Below, piece by piece: positions 1 to 7,845 of a stretch of DNA of 17,974 nt. A program made the translations under genes and the position numbers. Every line of letters starts with the position of its first letter. Position 1 is the stretch's first letter. The notes below the pieces were generated by a model. It was not told the DNA's origin. It was given only the letters and a program-made list of their open reading frames with translations, and did not search any database. Source of the DNA: Anaerolineae bacterium (GTDB lineage: Bacteria > Chloroflexota > Anaerolineae > Aggregatilineales > Aggregatilineaceae); the NCBI GenBank assembly GCA_016929355.1, contig JAFGJA010000074.1, positions 1-17,974 on the forward strand, written 5' to 3'.

Positions 1-2843
1 CGCCGGGTTTGCACGTCTTCGCCGTTCACAGTTAGCAGCATCCCGTTATAACTCGTCACCTGGGAAAACTGCTCTACACCATCTGTCTCACTCAACAATG
101 TACTGACCTGTTCGGCATACTGCGAGGATGGATCGAGGATTAGCAAATTCCCTTCGGCATTTTCGCCCAACTGCACTTCCAACAAGTGACTCACCGCGCC
201 CGTTGTCAGCGACACAACACTCAACCCCGCTATGCCGACACTCAATCCTAACAACGTTGACGCCAACCGGCTCCGCCGCCCGCCCATTTCGCGCAAAATC
301 AACCGCCCGTCAATTGCAAACGTGCGCCGGAAATGCCACCACAACACGATCAGCATGATGCCCGCAATCACAGCGACAATGTGCCACGTCGCGCCCACAG
401 CGAATAACAAAAATCCCCCCACCATCGCGCCCATACTCGCCAGTACCGCCGCCGCGCCACGTCCCCGCACGGCAGATCGCACTACCAACCACACAGATTC
501 GCCACGCCGACTAATACCTGACTCCCTCTCTCCACTGCTTGGAGAGGGGGCCGGGGGGTGAGGTCTACCCACAATCCAAATCCCCACAATCAACACCAAC
601 GCCACAACCAACACCACCGGCCCCAGCAGCGCCAATCCTGCCGCCGCACCCGCCGCCAATGACAACACTATCACGCCGATCACGACCATAAAGACGCCAT
701 TTGGCAGCTTACCAACCGCCCAAACCAGCAGCCAATAGCCAACATAAACCGCCGCCATCAGCGCCATTGCGCCTTCAACGAGAACAACCCCTGTGGACAT
801 TTTCGCCAGTGTGTGCCATATCCCGCGATCCCCCAACACCGCTTCAAGTCCCGACCCGCCGATCCAGCCGATCATACCGCCGAGTGTCACCCCAATCGAT
901 CCCAGTGCCAGCACACTCACCAACCCGCGCGCATAGCGCCGGATCAGATAGCCGATGCCGAGCATATATGCGATCCACACCGCGATCCACACCAAATCAC
1001 CATCAGAGATCGCCCGATCAATATCTCCCGCCGGTTTATTAGCTCCCAAGCCAAACGGCAGCCAGACTTCGCTCACCACCAACATAATCCCGGAAGCCAC
1101 CGCCGCGCCAATCGCCAATGCACCATACAGCAGCACCAACTGCCGGAAGCCGCGCAAGCCCGCCGTAATCGCCGCCCGCCCACGTTCACCGCGCTTCAAT
1201 TTTGTTTGATTCCACGAAGGCAGCCAGCCAAACAACAATTCGGCGGCTCGAATCAGCCACGATTCCAACCGATCAAACCGCCGTGACAAGCGAAACACAT
1301 ACGCTTTAGGAATCGGCTGGCCCAGGCGCGTATTCGCCACAATCACCCCCGCGAACAACCCCACCAGCGCCCCGGCCCCGGCGATCATATACACCGGATT
1401 GTATTCAATTGCTCCCTCGACAATTGAACTCACCATCAGCCCCAGGATCACGATCATGATCACCAGCGTCAGCAGCGTTTGCAGCAATCCGGCGGCGGGC
1501 ATCTGCGCTTCATTCGGACGCAGCACTACCGCAGGCCGCACCTGTCCCGCGATCAAGGTCGGCAGGAAACCAAACAACCCGGTCATCAGCACACCAAGAA
1601 ATAACCCGCTCAATATCGCTTCGGGATACAGCCGCCATGTCAAGGTCAATTTAAACGCTTCTTCGCCCACATCGCGGATCGTGTAACTCAAGATCACACC
1701 AATTGCAATCCCGATCAGACTGCCGATCACCCCCAGCAAAAGCGCCTCGACCAGAAACAGAAACGTCACCCGGTATCCCTTGAGACCAAGCGTTTTTAGC
1801 ACAGCGATTTCCAACGTCCGGCGGCTCACTACCACCAACATCGTATTGATAATTCCGATCCCGCCGATCAACAGAGATGACAGGCCCATCGTCAGGATCA
1901 GGTCGTCAATAACATCCGCCGTTTCCTCATTTTGTTCTTCCAGTTCCGGCACACTGGCGCGATTCAACTCCTTATCAAAGTCACGATCCGTATCAAATGA
2001 CGCCTGCAAATACGCGATCAAGCTCGATTCCGCCGCCGCAATATCATGGCCCAACGGCACGCGAATAAAGACTTGATCCGGCAAAACAGACTCACCCACC
2101 AGCGCAAGATCATCAAATGGCAAATACACGTAATCGCCTAAAAATGCCGCCGATGGATTGGAAACTATGGTTTCCGCCTCGGCTGAAGCGATCCCCTGCA
2201 CTTCGAAATAAGCATCTTGCGCCCCAATGCGGATCACATCTCCGATCCGCAAATTCAGACTCGACTCGCGCGCCATATTATTGGCAATCACCACCGGGCG
2301 CGGATCGTCCAGTGTACCGGCAGCATCCGTATTGGCGTTCGCGTAAAATTCGGTCAGCGTCAGCTCGGCGGGTTCGCGTAAATAGATCGTGTCATAAAAA
2401 GGATAGTATTCCGGCTCAATAAATAACACCTGCCCGGTTGCTGCCGTTTGCCCTTCACCATCCACTATTGGCAGAATCGACGCAAAATATTCCATGCGTC
2501 CCACCGTCAAATCGACACCCTCATCAGCCGCCCATACGCGCATCGCTGCGAGCGCATCCGCGTTAAAGACCGATGTACGCTGCGTGGACAACTCGATCAA
2601 CTCCGGCACGCCGCGCGAAGCATAGACCCGTATATCGCTGCGATTCAGTTCAGCCAGACTCGTAGTCAGCTTATCCCCGACCATAAACGCCAACGAACGC
2701 AGCGCCACCACTGCCGCAACGCCTGTCGCCACACACACCAATGCAAACATCGTCCGCCCGCGATTACGCCACATGTCGCGCAGCGAATGTTTAACGGAAA
2801 ATCGCAAAAATTTGACCAACCCGCGCCAGTTCATGCTGCCCAT
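1..2843 (-). CDS. FtsX/MacB-like ABC transporter permease, very long, partial (C-terminus beyond the left edge)
   Basis: I translated the minus strand from 2843 and the frame stays open to the window edge, giving at least 947 residues. Residues 31-50 form a transmembrane helix after a basic cytoplasmic start, followed by a MacB-like extracytoplasmic region to about 300. An FtsX-type membrane domain follows at about 318-440 (GGIGIINTMLVVVSRR, then EIAVLKTLGLKG). Several more helices follow, and a second MacB-like unit begins near residue 865, so this is a fused two-unit permease like the YbbP type. ATG 2843 is preferred over ATG 2834 because GGGAG lies 5 nt upstream. It starts 43 nt after the ATPase gene 2887-3621, its obvious partner. 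The family moves lipids, peptides or drugs out of the membrane using the partner ATPase; the substrate here is unknown. Residues ~761-776 derive from an inserted repeat at 517-563. Confidence 0.9.
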   Translation of the reverse strand, partial: MGSMNWRGLVKFLRFSVKHSLRDMWRNRGRTMFALVCVATGVAAVVALRSLAFMVGDKLTTSLAELNRSDIRVYASRGVPELIELSTQRTSVFNADALAAMRVWAADEGVDLTVGRMEYFASILPIVDGEGQTAATGQVLFIEPEYYPFYDTIYLREPAELTLTEFYANANTDAAGTLDDPRPVVIANNMARESSLNLRIGDVIRIGAQDAYFEVQGIASAEAETIVSNPSAAFLGDYVYLPFDDLALVGESVLPDQVFIRVPLGHDIAAAESSLIAYLQASFDTDRDFDKELNRASVPELEEQNEETADVIDDLILTMGLSSLLIGGIGIINTMLVVVSRRTLEIAVLKTLGLKGYRVTFLFLVEALLLGVIGSLIGIAIGVILSYTIRDVGEEAFKLTLTWRLYPEAILSGLFLGVLMTGLFGFLPTLIAGQVRPAVVLRPNEAQMPAAGLLQTLLTLVIMIVILGLMVSSIVEGAIEYNPVYMIAGAGALVGLFAGVIVANTRLGQPIPKAYVFRLSRRFDRLESWLIRAAELLFGWLPSWNQTKLKRGERGRAAITAGLRGFRQLVLLYGALAIGAAVASGIMLVVSEVWLPFGLGANKPAGDIDRAISDGDLVWIAVWIAYMLGIGYLIRRYARGLVSVLALGSIGVTLGGMIGWIGGSGLEAVLGDRGIWHTLAKMSTGVVLVEGAMALMAAVYVGYWLLVWAVGKLPNGVFMVVIGVIVLSLAAGAAAGLALLGPVVLVVALVLIVGIWIVGRPHPPAPSPSSGERESGISRRGESVWLVVRSAVRGRGAAAVLASMGAMVGGFLLFAVGATWHIVAVIAGIMLIVLWWHFRRTFAIDGRLILREMGGRRSRLASTLLGLSVGIAGLSVVSLTTGAVSHLLEVQLGENAEGNLLILDPSSQYAEQVSTLLSETDGVEQFSQVTSYNGMLLTVNGEDVQTR
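517..563 (-). repeat. Palindromic dispersed repeat, copy A, in frame inside the permease gene
   Basis: Read on the minus strand this 47-bp unit begins CCTCACCCCC, has a CTCTCC/GGAGAG inverted repeat with a 7-nt loop and ends in AGG. Copy B at 2890-2936 has the same length, orientation and organisation and is clearly related. Copy A is read in frame as a Pro/Ser/Glu-rich peptide, HPPAPSPSSGERESG, between two hydrophobic stretches of the permease, so it sits in a loop. The similarity and palindrome are directly visible. That it is a mobile or amplified element is inferred from this organisation and from familiarity with similar repeats in Chloroflexota and cyanobacteria. Confidence 0.75.
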
Positions 2844-2886
2844 CCTCACTCCCAGTGTAATCTTGTTCAATGATAAAAATAGAACA

Positions 2887-3621
2887 CTACCTCGCTTCCC
2901 CCTCTCCGTGATTGGAGAGTGGACCAGGGGGTGAGGTGACAATCTGCCCATCCACCAATTCCAACACGCGCCCCATTTCGCTCGCCAATTCGGGATCATG
3001 TGTTACCAGGATCACGGTAGTGCCGGTTTCGCGCCACACGTCACGCAGCGCCTCGATCACCACTTCGGATGCTTTCGAGTCCAGATTCCCGGTGGGTTCG
3101 TCTGCCAACAACAAGGGGGGATTATTCGCCAATGCACGCGCAATCGCCACGCGCTGCTGCTGACCGCCAGAGAGTTCCATTGGACGGTGCTTCAGACGAT
3201 CCCCTAAACCCAACAGTTCCAACAACTCGCGCGCGCGTTGATCAGGATTAAACTTCGGCTTATCCGCAAACAGAATCGGCAGCGCGACATTTTCCAGCGC
3301 GGTCAGCGTCGGAATCAGATTGAAGAATTGGAACACAAATCCGATCTTCTGGTTCCTGACCTCTGTCAAACGCCCTTCGCTCATATTCGTAATGTCCACG
3401 CCATCGATCTCGATCCGGCCCGTTGTCGGCGAATCCAATCCGCCGATCAAGCCTAATAGTGTGCTTTTTCCACTCCCCGATGGCCCCACAATGCCAACCA
3501 TCTCATTCTCGTAAATTTCCAGATCGATTCCACGCACCGCATGAACCACGACCTCACCTAGTGGTAAATCTTTGGTGAGATTCGTCGCGCGCAGCACGAC
3601 TCGCTCATTCGTTTCAGTCAT
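2887..3621 (-). CDS. ABC transporter ATP-binding protein, LolD/MacB type
   Basis: The product is 244 residues, the usual length for LolD/MacB-like ATPases, which energise FtsX-type permeases. Counting from the TTG at 3624, Walker A is GPSGSGKS at 47-54, the Q-loop Q99, the signature LSGGQ at 151-155, Walker B LLLADEP at 171-177, and the H-loop H209. The family-typical ADEPTGNLDS run is intact, so it should hydrolyse ATP. I chose ATG 3621 rather than TTG 3624; AAGGA lies 9 nt upstream of the ATG. The permease gene begins 43 nt downstream, so the two are almost certainly one operon and one transporter. The last 15 residues (SPPGPLSNHGEGEAR) are not part of the fold. They are encoded by repeat copy B, and the stop codon sits exactly at the repeat border. 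Confidence 0.95.
   Translation of the reverse strand: MTETNERVVLRATNLTKDLPLGEVVVHAVRGIDLEIYENEMVGIVGPSGSGKSTLLGLIGGLDSPTTGRIEIDGVDITNMSEGRLTEVRNQKIGFVFQFFNLIPTLTALENVALPILFADKPKFNPDQRARELLELLGLGDRLKHRPMELSGGQQQRVAIARALANNPPLLLADEPTGNLDSKASEVVIEALRDVWRETGTTVILVTHDPELASEMGRVLELVDGQIVTSPPGPLSNHGEGEAR
2890..2936 (-). repeat. Palindromic dispersed repeat, copy B, forming the C-terminal tail of the ABC ATPase
   Basis: This 47-bp unit starts CCTCACCCCC on the minus strand, contains a CTCTCC/GGAGAG inverted repeat around a 6-nt loop and ends GCGAGG directly before the TAG stop. It resembles copy A over its full length with scattered substitutions and a 1-nt shift around the loop. It is read in a different frame from copy A (Ser-Pro-Pro-Gly rather than Pro-His-Pro-Pro), yet both frames are free of stops. 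It replaces or extends the native C-terminus of the ATPase. Confidence 0.75.
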
Positions 3622-3682
3622 CAATGACCATCCTTACCTGGCACATTCGCCCATCAGCGCGCGACCTCACCCTCGCTGTCGC

Positions 3683-3720
3683 TCGACCTCGCCCGCGCGC
3701 CTCACCGCCGCAGAGGTCGA
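3683..3720. repeat. Inverted repeat in the divergent intergenic region
   Basis: TCGACCTC (3683-3690) and GAGGTCGA (3713-3720) are perfect 8-bp arms around a 22-nt G+C-rich loop. It lies about 60 bp upstream of the ABC operon start, within the 289-bp gap between that operon and the L,D-transpeptidase gene. It could be a leader hairpin of the ABC transcript or a degraded repeat. I see no further gene in this gap. Confidence 0.35.
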
Positions 3721-3828
3721 TCCTACCTCAAAGTACACGCCTCATCATAAAATCGCTTGCTTTTAATCAGATTTCCGCCTTTACCGGGCCACAATCCGCC
3801 GCTTTCCCTTCGCTTACATTTTCCAATC

Positions 3829-3857
3829 TTGACCAGCGCCCGCTCAGTTGCTATGCT
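3829..3857 (+). promoter_or_regulatory. Sigma70-type promoter for the L,D-transpeptidase gene
   Basis: TTGACC at 3829-3834 and TATGCT at 3852-3857 are separated by exactly 17 bp, giving a start near 3864 and a leader of about 47 nt. GGAGG at 3902-3906 is 4 nt before the ATG at 3911. Consensus spacing and position make this the best promoter candidate in the gap; transcription is inferred. Confidence 0.6.
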
Positions 3858-3910
3858 CTACGTGGCTCGATCTATCGTAAAACACAAACTTAACCTATGC
3901 TGGAGGCTTT

Positions 3911-5065
3911 ATGCGCGTCCGCTATTCAACCCTCATCACACTCAGCGTGATCGTTGTACAGCTTCTTTTCATCGTTCCAACAACGTCCGCCTTTCCTGGC
4001 GATCAACGCGACGAAACATGCGCCGCCCGGATCAATGCCGCGATTGCGGCCACTCCCCCAGGCGAAACGCCCGTTTATCCTGACGACTGCCTTGAGGATA
4101 TCGGCATGAGCGCGATTGAACTGCGCGCCGCCGAAGCTGAAATGCGTCGTGAACCTACACCAAACGTTGTCCAGGTTCCTTATCAGGAAGACAAAGTCTG
4201 GACTCGTGCCTATCGCCGCATGATCGGTGAAGTGACCATCTACGACGCTCCCAACGGCAACGTTATTGGCGGTCTGGATGCAGGCTACAATTACGTGACC
4301 GTCATCAATGAAAAAGACGGGTTTATCCAGATTAATTACGGGCAGTGGGTCGAATCCGAACACATCACCTGGGCAGATGTTTCGGAATTTTCCGGCGTGG
4401 AAATGGTCGAACAACCCAAGCGCCCCTTTGCCTGGATGCTGGCGGAAGAACGTCCCAGTCTTGTACCCGGCGGCGAACCCTACGAGGGTTATGAGATTAT
4501 TCCCCGTTACACGCTGATGAGCATTTACGGCGTGGAATATGTCGATGGTTGGCGCTGGTATCTGGTGGGACCCAATCAGTGGGTGCAGCAAATTCGCGTT
4601 TCGAAGGTCCAGCCCACTGCCCGCCCGGAAGGAGTCGGCCCGGATGATCGCTGGGTAGCGGTTGATCTCTACGAACAGACCGCCGTTGCTTACGAAGGTG
4701 ACAAAATGGTCTTTGCGACTCTCATGTCATCCGGTTTGCCGCAGTGGGGCACGCCTGAGGGCTTATTCCAGGTCTATGATCGCTTCGAATCCACCCGCAT
4801 GAGCGGCGCAGAAGGCCAAGCCGACTTCTATCGCATCGAAGAAGTACCCTATGTGATGTATTTCGACGGTGACATCAGCTTGCACGGCACGTACTGGCAT
4901 GATCGCTTCGGCTACCGTCAGAGTCACGGCTGCGTCAACCTCTCAATCATGGATGCGTGGTGGTTCTACGAATGGACTAACGCCGAGGAGTATCATGATG
5001 TGTGGGTCTACGTCTACAGCAGTGGCGCATACCGCACCGATCTCCCCAGTTGGGCGCGACGCTAA
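3911..5065 (+). CDS. Secreted L,D-transpeptidase (YkuD domain) with N-terminal SH3-like region
   Basis: The 384-residue product has a signal peptide or membrane anchor at residues 1-27 (basic start, hydrophobic core 8-22, TTSA before a likely cleavage site). Two β-rich segments at about 100-160 and 170-235 resemble SH3-like wall-binding modules. The YkuD catalytic domain spans about 247-372. It carries H325-G326 and the hallmark SHGCVNLS at 338-345, with C341 the expected nucleophile and H339 beside it. Family members form meso-DAP to meso-DAP cross-links or attach proteins to peptidoglycan outside the membrane. The start is fixed by GGAGG 4 nt upstream. The gene is monocistronic, with its own promoter at 3829 and a terminator at 5089. 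The catalytic assignment is strong; the SH3-like assignment is by pattern only. Confidence 0.93.
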   Translation: MRVRYSTLITLSVIVVQLLFIVPTTSAFPGDQRDETCAARINAAIAATPPGETPVYPDDCLEDIGMSAIELRAAEAEMRREPTPNVVQVPYQEDKVWTRAYRRMIGEVTIYDAPNGNVIGGLDAGYNYVTVINEKDGFIQINYGQWVESEHITWADVSEFSGVEMVEQPKRPFAWMLAEERPSLVPGGEPYEGYEIIPRYTLMSIYGVEYVDGWRWYLVGPNQWVQQIRVSKVQPTARPEGVGPDDRWVAVDLYEQTAVAYEGDKMVFATLMSSGLPQWGTPEGLFQVYDRFESTRMSGAEGQADFYRIEEVPYVMYFDGDISLHGTYWHDRFGYRQSHGCVNLSIMDAWWFYEWTNAEEYHDVWVYVYSSGAYRTDLPSWARR

Positions 5066-5088
5066 CCTTAATCCGCATACCAAAATCT

Positions 5089-5118
5089 GTAGGGGCGTAT
5101 GGCGATACGCCCTTTTTT
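5089..5118 (+). terminator. Rho-independent terminator after the L,D-transpeptidase gene
   Basis: GGGCGTAT (5093-5100) and ATACGCCC (5105-5112) form a perfect 8-bp stem with a GGCG loop, followed directly by six T residues (5113-5118). It is 24 bp past the stop codon. Its GTAGGGGCG...CGCCC organisation also resembles dispersed hairpin repeats, so it may be a repeat recruited as a terminator. Confidence 0.85.
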
Positions 5119-5183
5119 ACGCCTTGATCGCAATCCCGGTTGCCCCTTCTCTGCTAAATCGACTATCATAGAACTCGACCAGA

Positions 5184-5226
5184 TTTCGCTTTTCTTTGTG
5201 ATCTTTGTGCCTCTGTGGTGAAAAAA
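5184..5226. repeat. Dispersed intergenic repeat of the CACAGAGGCACAAAG type
   Basis: Read on the minus strand the stretch contains CACCACAGAGGCACAAAG followed by ATCACAAAG, a sequence I recognise as a short interspersed repeat found between genes in many bacterial phyla. Only one copy is in this window, so its repeat status rests on that recognition. It ends one base before the ATG of the FecR-like gene and therefore forms that gene's entire leader. No good Shine-Dalgarno is present; GGTG 7-10 nt upstream is the closest. Confidence 0.5.
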
Positions 5227-5227
5227 T

Positions 5228-5812
5228 ATGGCATCCGAACCAACCACCAATCCGATCAAATTTGCGATAGCCGCGCTTCTCGTCTGCACCCTACTCGCCG
5301 TCGCCGCCGGGATGATCATCCCGTTCGATGTGGATCAACCGCTCACCATACAAATGTTGGCGGGTGACGCCGCAATTCTCATAGATGATAAAACGCCCGA
5401 TCCACTGCTCACCGGGGCGCAAACCGAACTTGATCCCGGCCAAACGATTCAACTGCAACCGGGCAGCGAAGCCTCTATCACTTTCACGATCAACAAAGGT
5501 CGCGCCCAACTGACCGGCCCGACCACGCTCACGCTTATTGAATCCTATCGCCGCGCAACCTCACTTGGTCACGCATTTGGTAGTTTTTCCCGCGATTATG
5601 TTCTCACCCTGGCCCAAACACAGGGCACAGTGCGGTATATCTTCGCCAACACCTCGCCCGCGCTGGATGAGATGCAGGTCACGATCCAACTCCCTGACGG
5701 CAACTACATCCCCTTTGCCACCCATCCCTGCTGGACTATCACGGTTGATACAAACGGACACTCTACCGCCAACACCATCCAATGCCCCTCGATCAGTAGT
5801 AAAACACACTAA
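5228..5812 (+). CDS. Membrane-anchored FecR-like domain protein, hypothetical
   Basis: This 194-residue protein has a short cytoplasmic N-terminus and one transmembrane helix at about 10-32, then an extracytoplasmic β-rich region. Residues ~60-108 follow the FecR pattern: a raised background value (LDPGQTIQLQPGSEASITF), then GRAQLTGPTTLTLIES. A second strand set follows with QGTVRYIFAN. FecR-like domains outside iron transport are common in wall-associated or signalling proteins; I cannot name a partner. There is no adjacent sigma factor or TonB receptor, so a classical FecIR role is unlikely. Its leader is a dispersed repeat, and its stop TAA (5810-5812) overlaps the stop of the convergent kinase gene. 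Translation from ATG 5228 is supported by the clean membrane segment, not by a strong ribosome-binding site. Confidence 0.65.
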   Translation: MASEPTTNPIKFAIAALLVCTLLAVAAGMIIPFDVDQPLTIQMLAGDAAILIDDKTPDPLLTGAQTELDPGQTIQLQPGSEASITFTINKGRAQLTGPTTLTLIESYRRATSLGHAFGSFSRDYVLTLAQTQGTVRYIFANTSPALDEMQVTIQLPDGNYIPFATHPCWTITVDTNGHSTANTIQCPSISSKTH

Positions 5813-7845
5813 TCGCGCGGCAGATCATCGCCCATATCGACCTTGATTTCGCTGGTACTATCAAAAGGATTCTCGCGCGGCGGATCGGTTCGATCAACAT
5901 CAAATTCCATCCGGGCCGGATCAGTGATCCCGCCCAGATCATAATCAGTCGCGCCGCCCATCCCATCCGCAATCGTCGCCATATCACGCGGCGATTGGAC
6001 CGCCGCCGTCGCCAATGCCGAGAGCAAAAACGCCAACCGGCGGCTGTCTACCGGCTCTGACTGCCATTCCATCATACGAAGCGCGAGCAGCGCCTGCGCA
6101 ATAAAATATTCAGTCCACTGATCTGGTCCCACCAAACACGCTTCCGCCACCGCGCGGATCGTCTTAACCGCGTCAAACGCCGCACTCGGTATATGTTCTA
6201 TCTGGCAAAATTGATCCTCGCCGCGATTAATTGCATGGACCATCGCCACAATGTCCCACATCCCCTCCCAACCAGACGCGGGAACCATTTGCGCGACGAT
6301 CTCGATCAGTAAACTCAATTCCAACAGCGCCCAGTCAAACAGCGTATGGCCTTCACGTACCCAGGCAAAATCGATCAACCAGGCATCACCCAATGGCCCC
6401 ACCAGGATATTTCCCAGGTGCATATCGCCGTGAATCGTTGAGAGATAGCCGCTCACCTGCCGGTCCAACAAATTACTGATCGACATGATCGGATTAGGCA
6501 AATCCGGCACAAAACTGTGCTGCGAAGGAACAATGCCGCGCCGCAGGTCAAAATAGGGTTCTAATTTCTGCAAGGAACGCATCAGCAAATCGTTGCGGGT
6601 ACTCACCACGCGCCCCAAAATGCGATCCACCACTTCCCCGCGAATAAAGGTCGCATCCGTGATGCCTAGCCCGCGCACCAACACTTTACTCGCCCGGTTG
6701 ATCGCTTCCGGCTGTGCGCCAGCCGCCAACTGCACTTCATCTTTCGCCTGGCTGAACTTCTGGACCACAAACCCGTTCAGCCCTACAATTTCGCCCGGAT
6801 AAATATCATCGCGGCGACTCCAGGAGCCAAGTGGACGCAGTTCATGCCCCGTCGCCCCGACCTTCGCCTCTTTAACCGCTTCCACTACTAAAGCCGGGGG
6901 CAGCACATGCTCATATTCACGCCAAACCGCGAAGCGATAAGGCTGCGGTTGCTGCCACCAGGATGGTCCCAACGCTTCAAACAGCCCTTTCACAAACCGG
7001 GACAACTCCCCAATCCCACGCTGCCGCGCCACCTCGCGCAAACTAATTGGATCGGTATCCTCGATGCGGCCCACAAAGGTATATTTCAATCCCCCATAAC
7101 GGCAGTCATCCGGCACAACAGGCGGATCCAATAATCGCGCCGAAGCCGCCGGCAGGGTCCCTTTCACATGCAGATCGTAGCGCCGCCGCTCATACAAGAT
7201 CGCGTGCCGGTCATCAATCTTAACCACCACCGGCGCATCCATTAGCCCTTCCACACGCTCTGGCCGGACCAACAATACACGCGCCCCACTGTTCCCATCG
7301 TTCAGATCACGCACGACATGCACTTCGCCATAGCTGCGAAACATCAATTGCAACACCTGCATCTCGTCATGATCCAACTTGACCTTGCCCACAATTGCCA
7401 CTTCGGGCGGCTGTGCCTTGAGCGGCATCGTCCAATTCGCCGCCGTGCGCCGTAACCGGACAGGATCAGCGCCCATTTCATGCAGCACCCGGATCACAGC
7501 ACTGTCGTTTTCATCCATAATCGCCAACAGCAAATGCTGTTCCGTCACTGGTTGCAAACCGGCGTAACGCTGGGCCATATCCAATACCTGTCGCGCGCGC
7601 GGTGTTTCCGGGAATCCCGGCCAAAACCGCCGGTTCTCATAACGCCCGACGGTTTCACGAATGCTGTAACGCACAAAACGCGGTGACAAATCGTGATGCA
7701 CCAGCACCGCCGATGTCAGACCATTCTCAAGCTGCGTCAAGGCAATAAAGAGATGCTCCACGCCCACAAAAAAATGATATTGTTTGGCCGACTCCCGGCG
7801 TGCCAAAGTTTCAATATCGGACAAACTCACATGGCCCGTTGTCAT
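5809..7845 (-). CDS. Clp N-domain / aminoglycoside-phosphotransferase-like kinase fusion protein
   Basis: The 678-residue protein starts with a Clp N domain (two repeats, ~8-65 and ~80-135: GVEHLFIALTQ and TEQHLLLAIMD are the matching helices), the client- or adaptor-binding module of ClpA/ClpC. There is no AAA+ ATPase after it. Instead a kinase-like fold follows. The N-lobe has GNSGARV (184-190) and K209 in VVVKI. The C-lobe has HGDMHLGNIL (472-481) and IDFA (491-494), the APH-type catalytic and metal-binding motifs; D474, N479 and D492 are present. A β-rich insertion occupies about 330-425, and the tail (640-678) is acidic and probably disordered. ATG overlaps the FHA stop as ATGA, with GGAGG 7 nt upstream, so it is translationally coupled. 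Substrate unknown: protein or small molecule. It may relate to the kinase members of the ternary-complex-associated domains, which I cannot confirm. Confidence 0.82.
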   Translation of the reverse strand: MTTGHVSLSDIETLARRESAKQYHFFVGVEHLFIALTQLENGLTSAVLVHHDLSPRFVRYSIRETVGRYENRRFWPGFPETPRARQVLDMAQRYAGLQPVTEQHLLLAIMDENDSAVIRVLHEMGADPVRLRRTAANWTMPLKAQPPEVAIVGKVKLDHDEMQVLQLMFRSYGEVHVVRDLNDGNSGARVLLVRPERVEGLMDAPVVVKIDDRHAILYERRRYDLHVKGTLPAASARLLDPPVVPDDCRYGGLKYTFVGRIEDTDPISLREVARQRGIGELSRFVKGLFEALGPSWWQQPQPYRFAVWREYEHVLPPALVVEAVKEAKVGATGHELRPLGSWSRRDDIYPGEIVGLNGFVVQKFSQAKDEVQLAAGAQPEAINRASKVLVRGLGITDATFIRGEVVDRILGRVVSTRNDLLMRSLQKLEPYFDLRRGIVPSQHSFVPDLPNPIMSISNLLDRQVSGYLSTIHGDMHLGNILVGPLGDAWLIDFAWVREGHTLFDWALLELSLLIEIVAQMVPASGWEGMWDIVAMVHAINRGEDQFCQIEHIPSAAFDAVKTIRAVAEACLVGPDQWTEYFIAQALLALRMMEWQSEPVDSRRLAFLLSALATAAVQSPRDMATIADGMGGATDYDLGGITDPARMEFDVDRTDPPRENPFDSTSEIKVDMGDDLPRD

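Noticed and set aside
128..2873. Many plus-strand open frames across the permease region
   Set aside because: All are antisense to the single open minus-strand permease frame, and their Pro/Arg/Ser-rich translations are typical of shadow frames.
3926..4591. A 221-codon minus-strand frame under the L,D-transpeptidase
   Set aside because: The plus-strand gene has a signal peptide, catalytic motif, promoter and terminator; the antisense frame has none.
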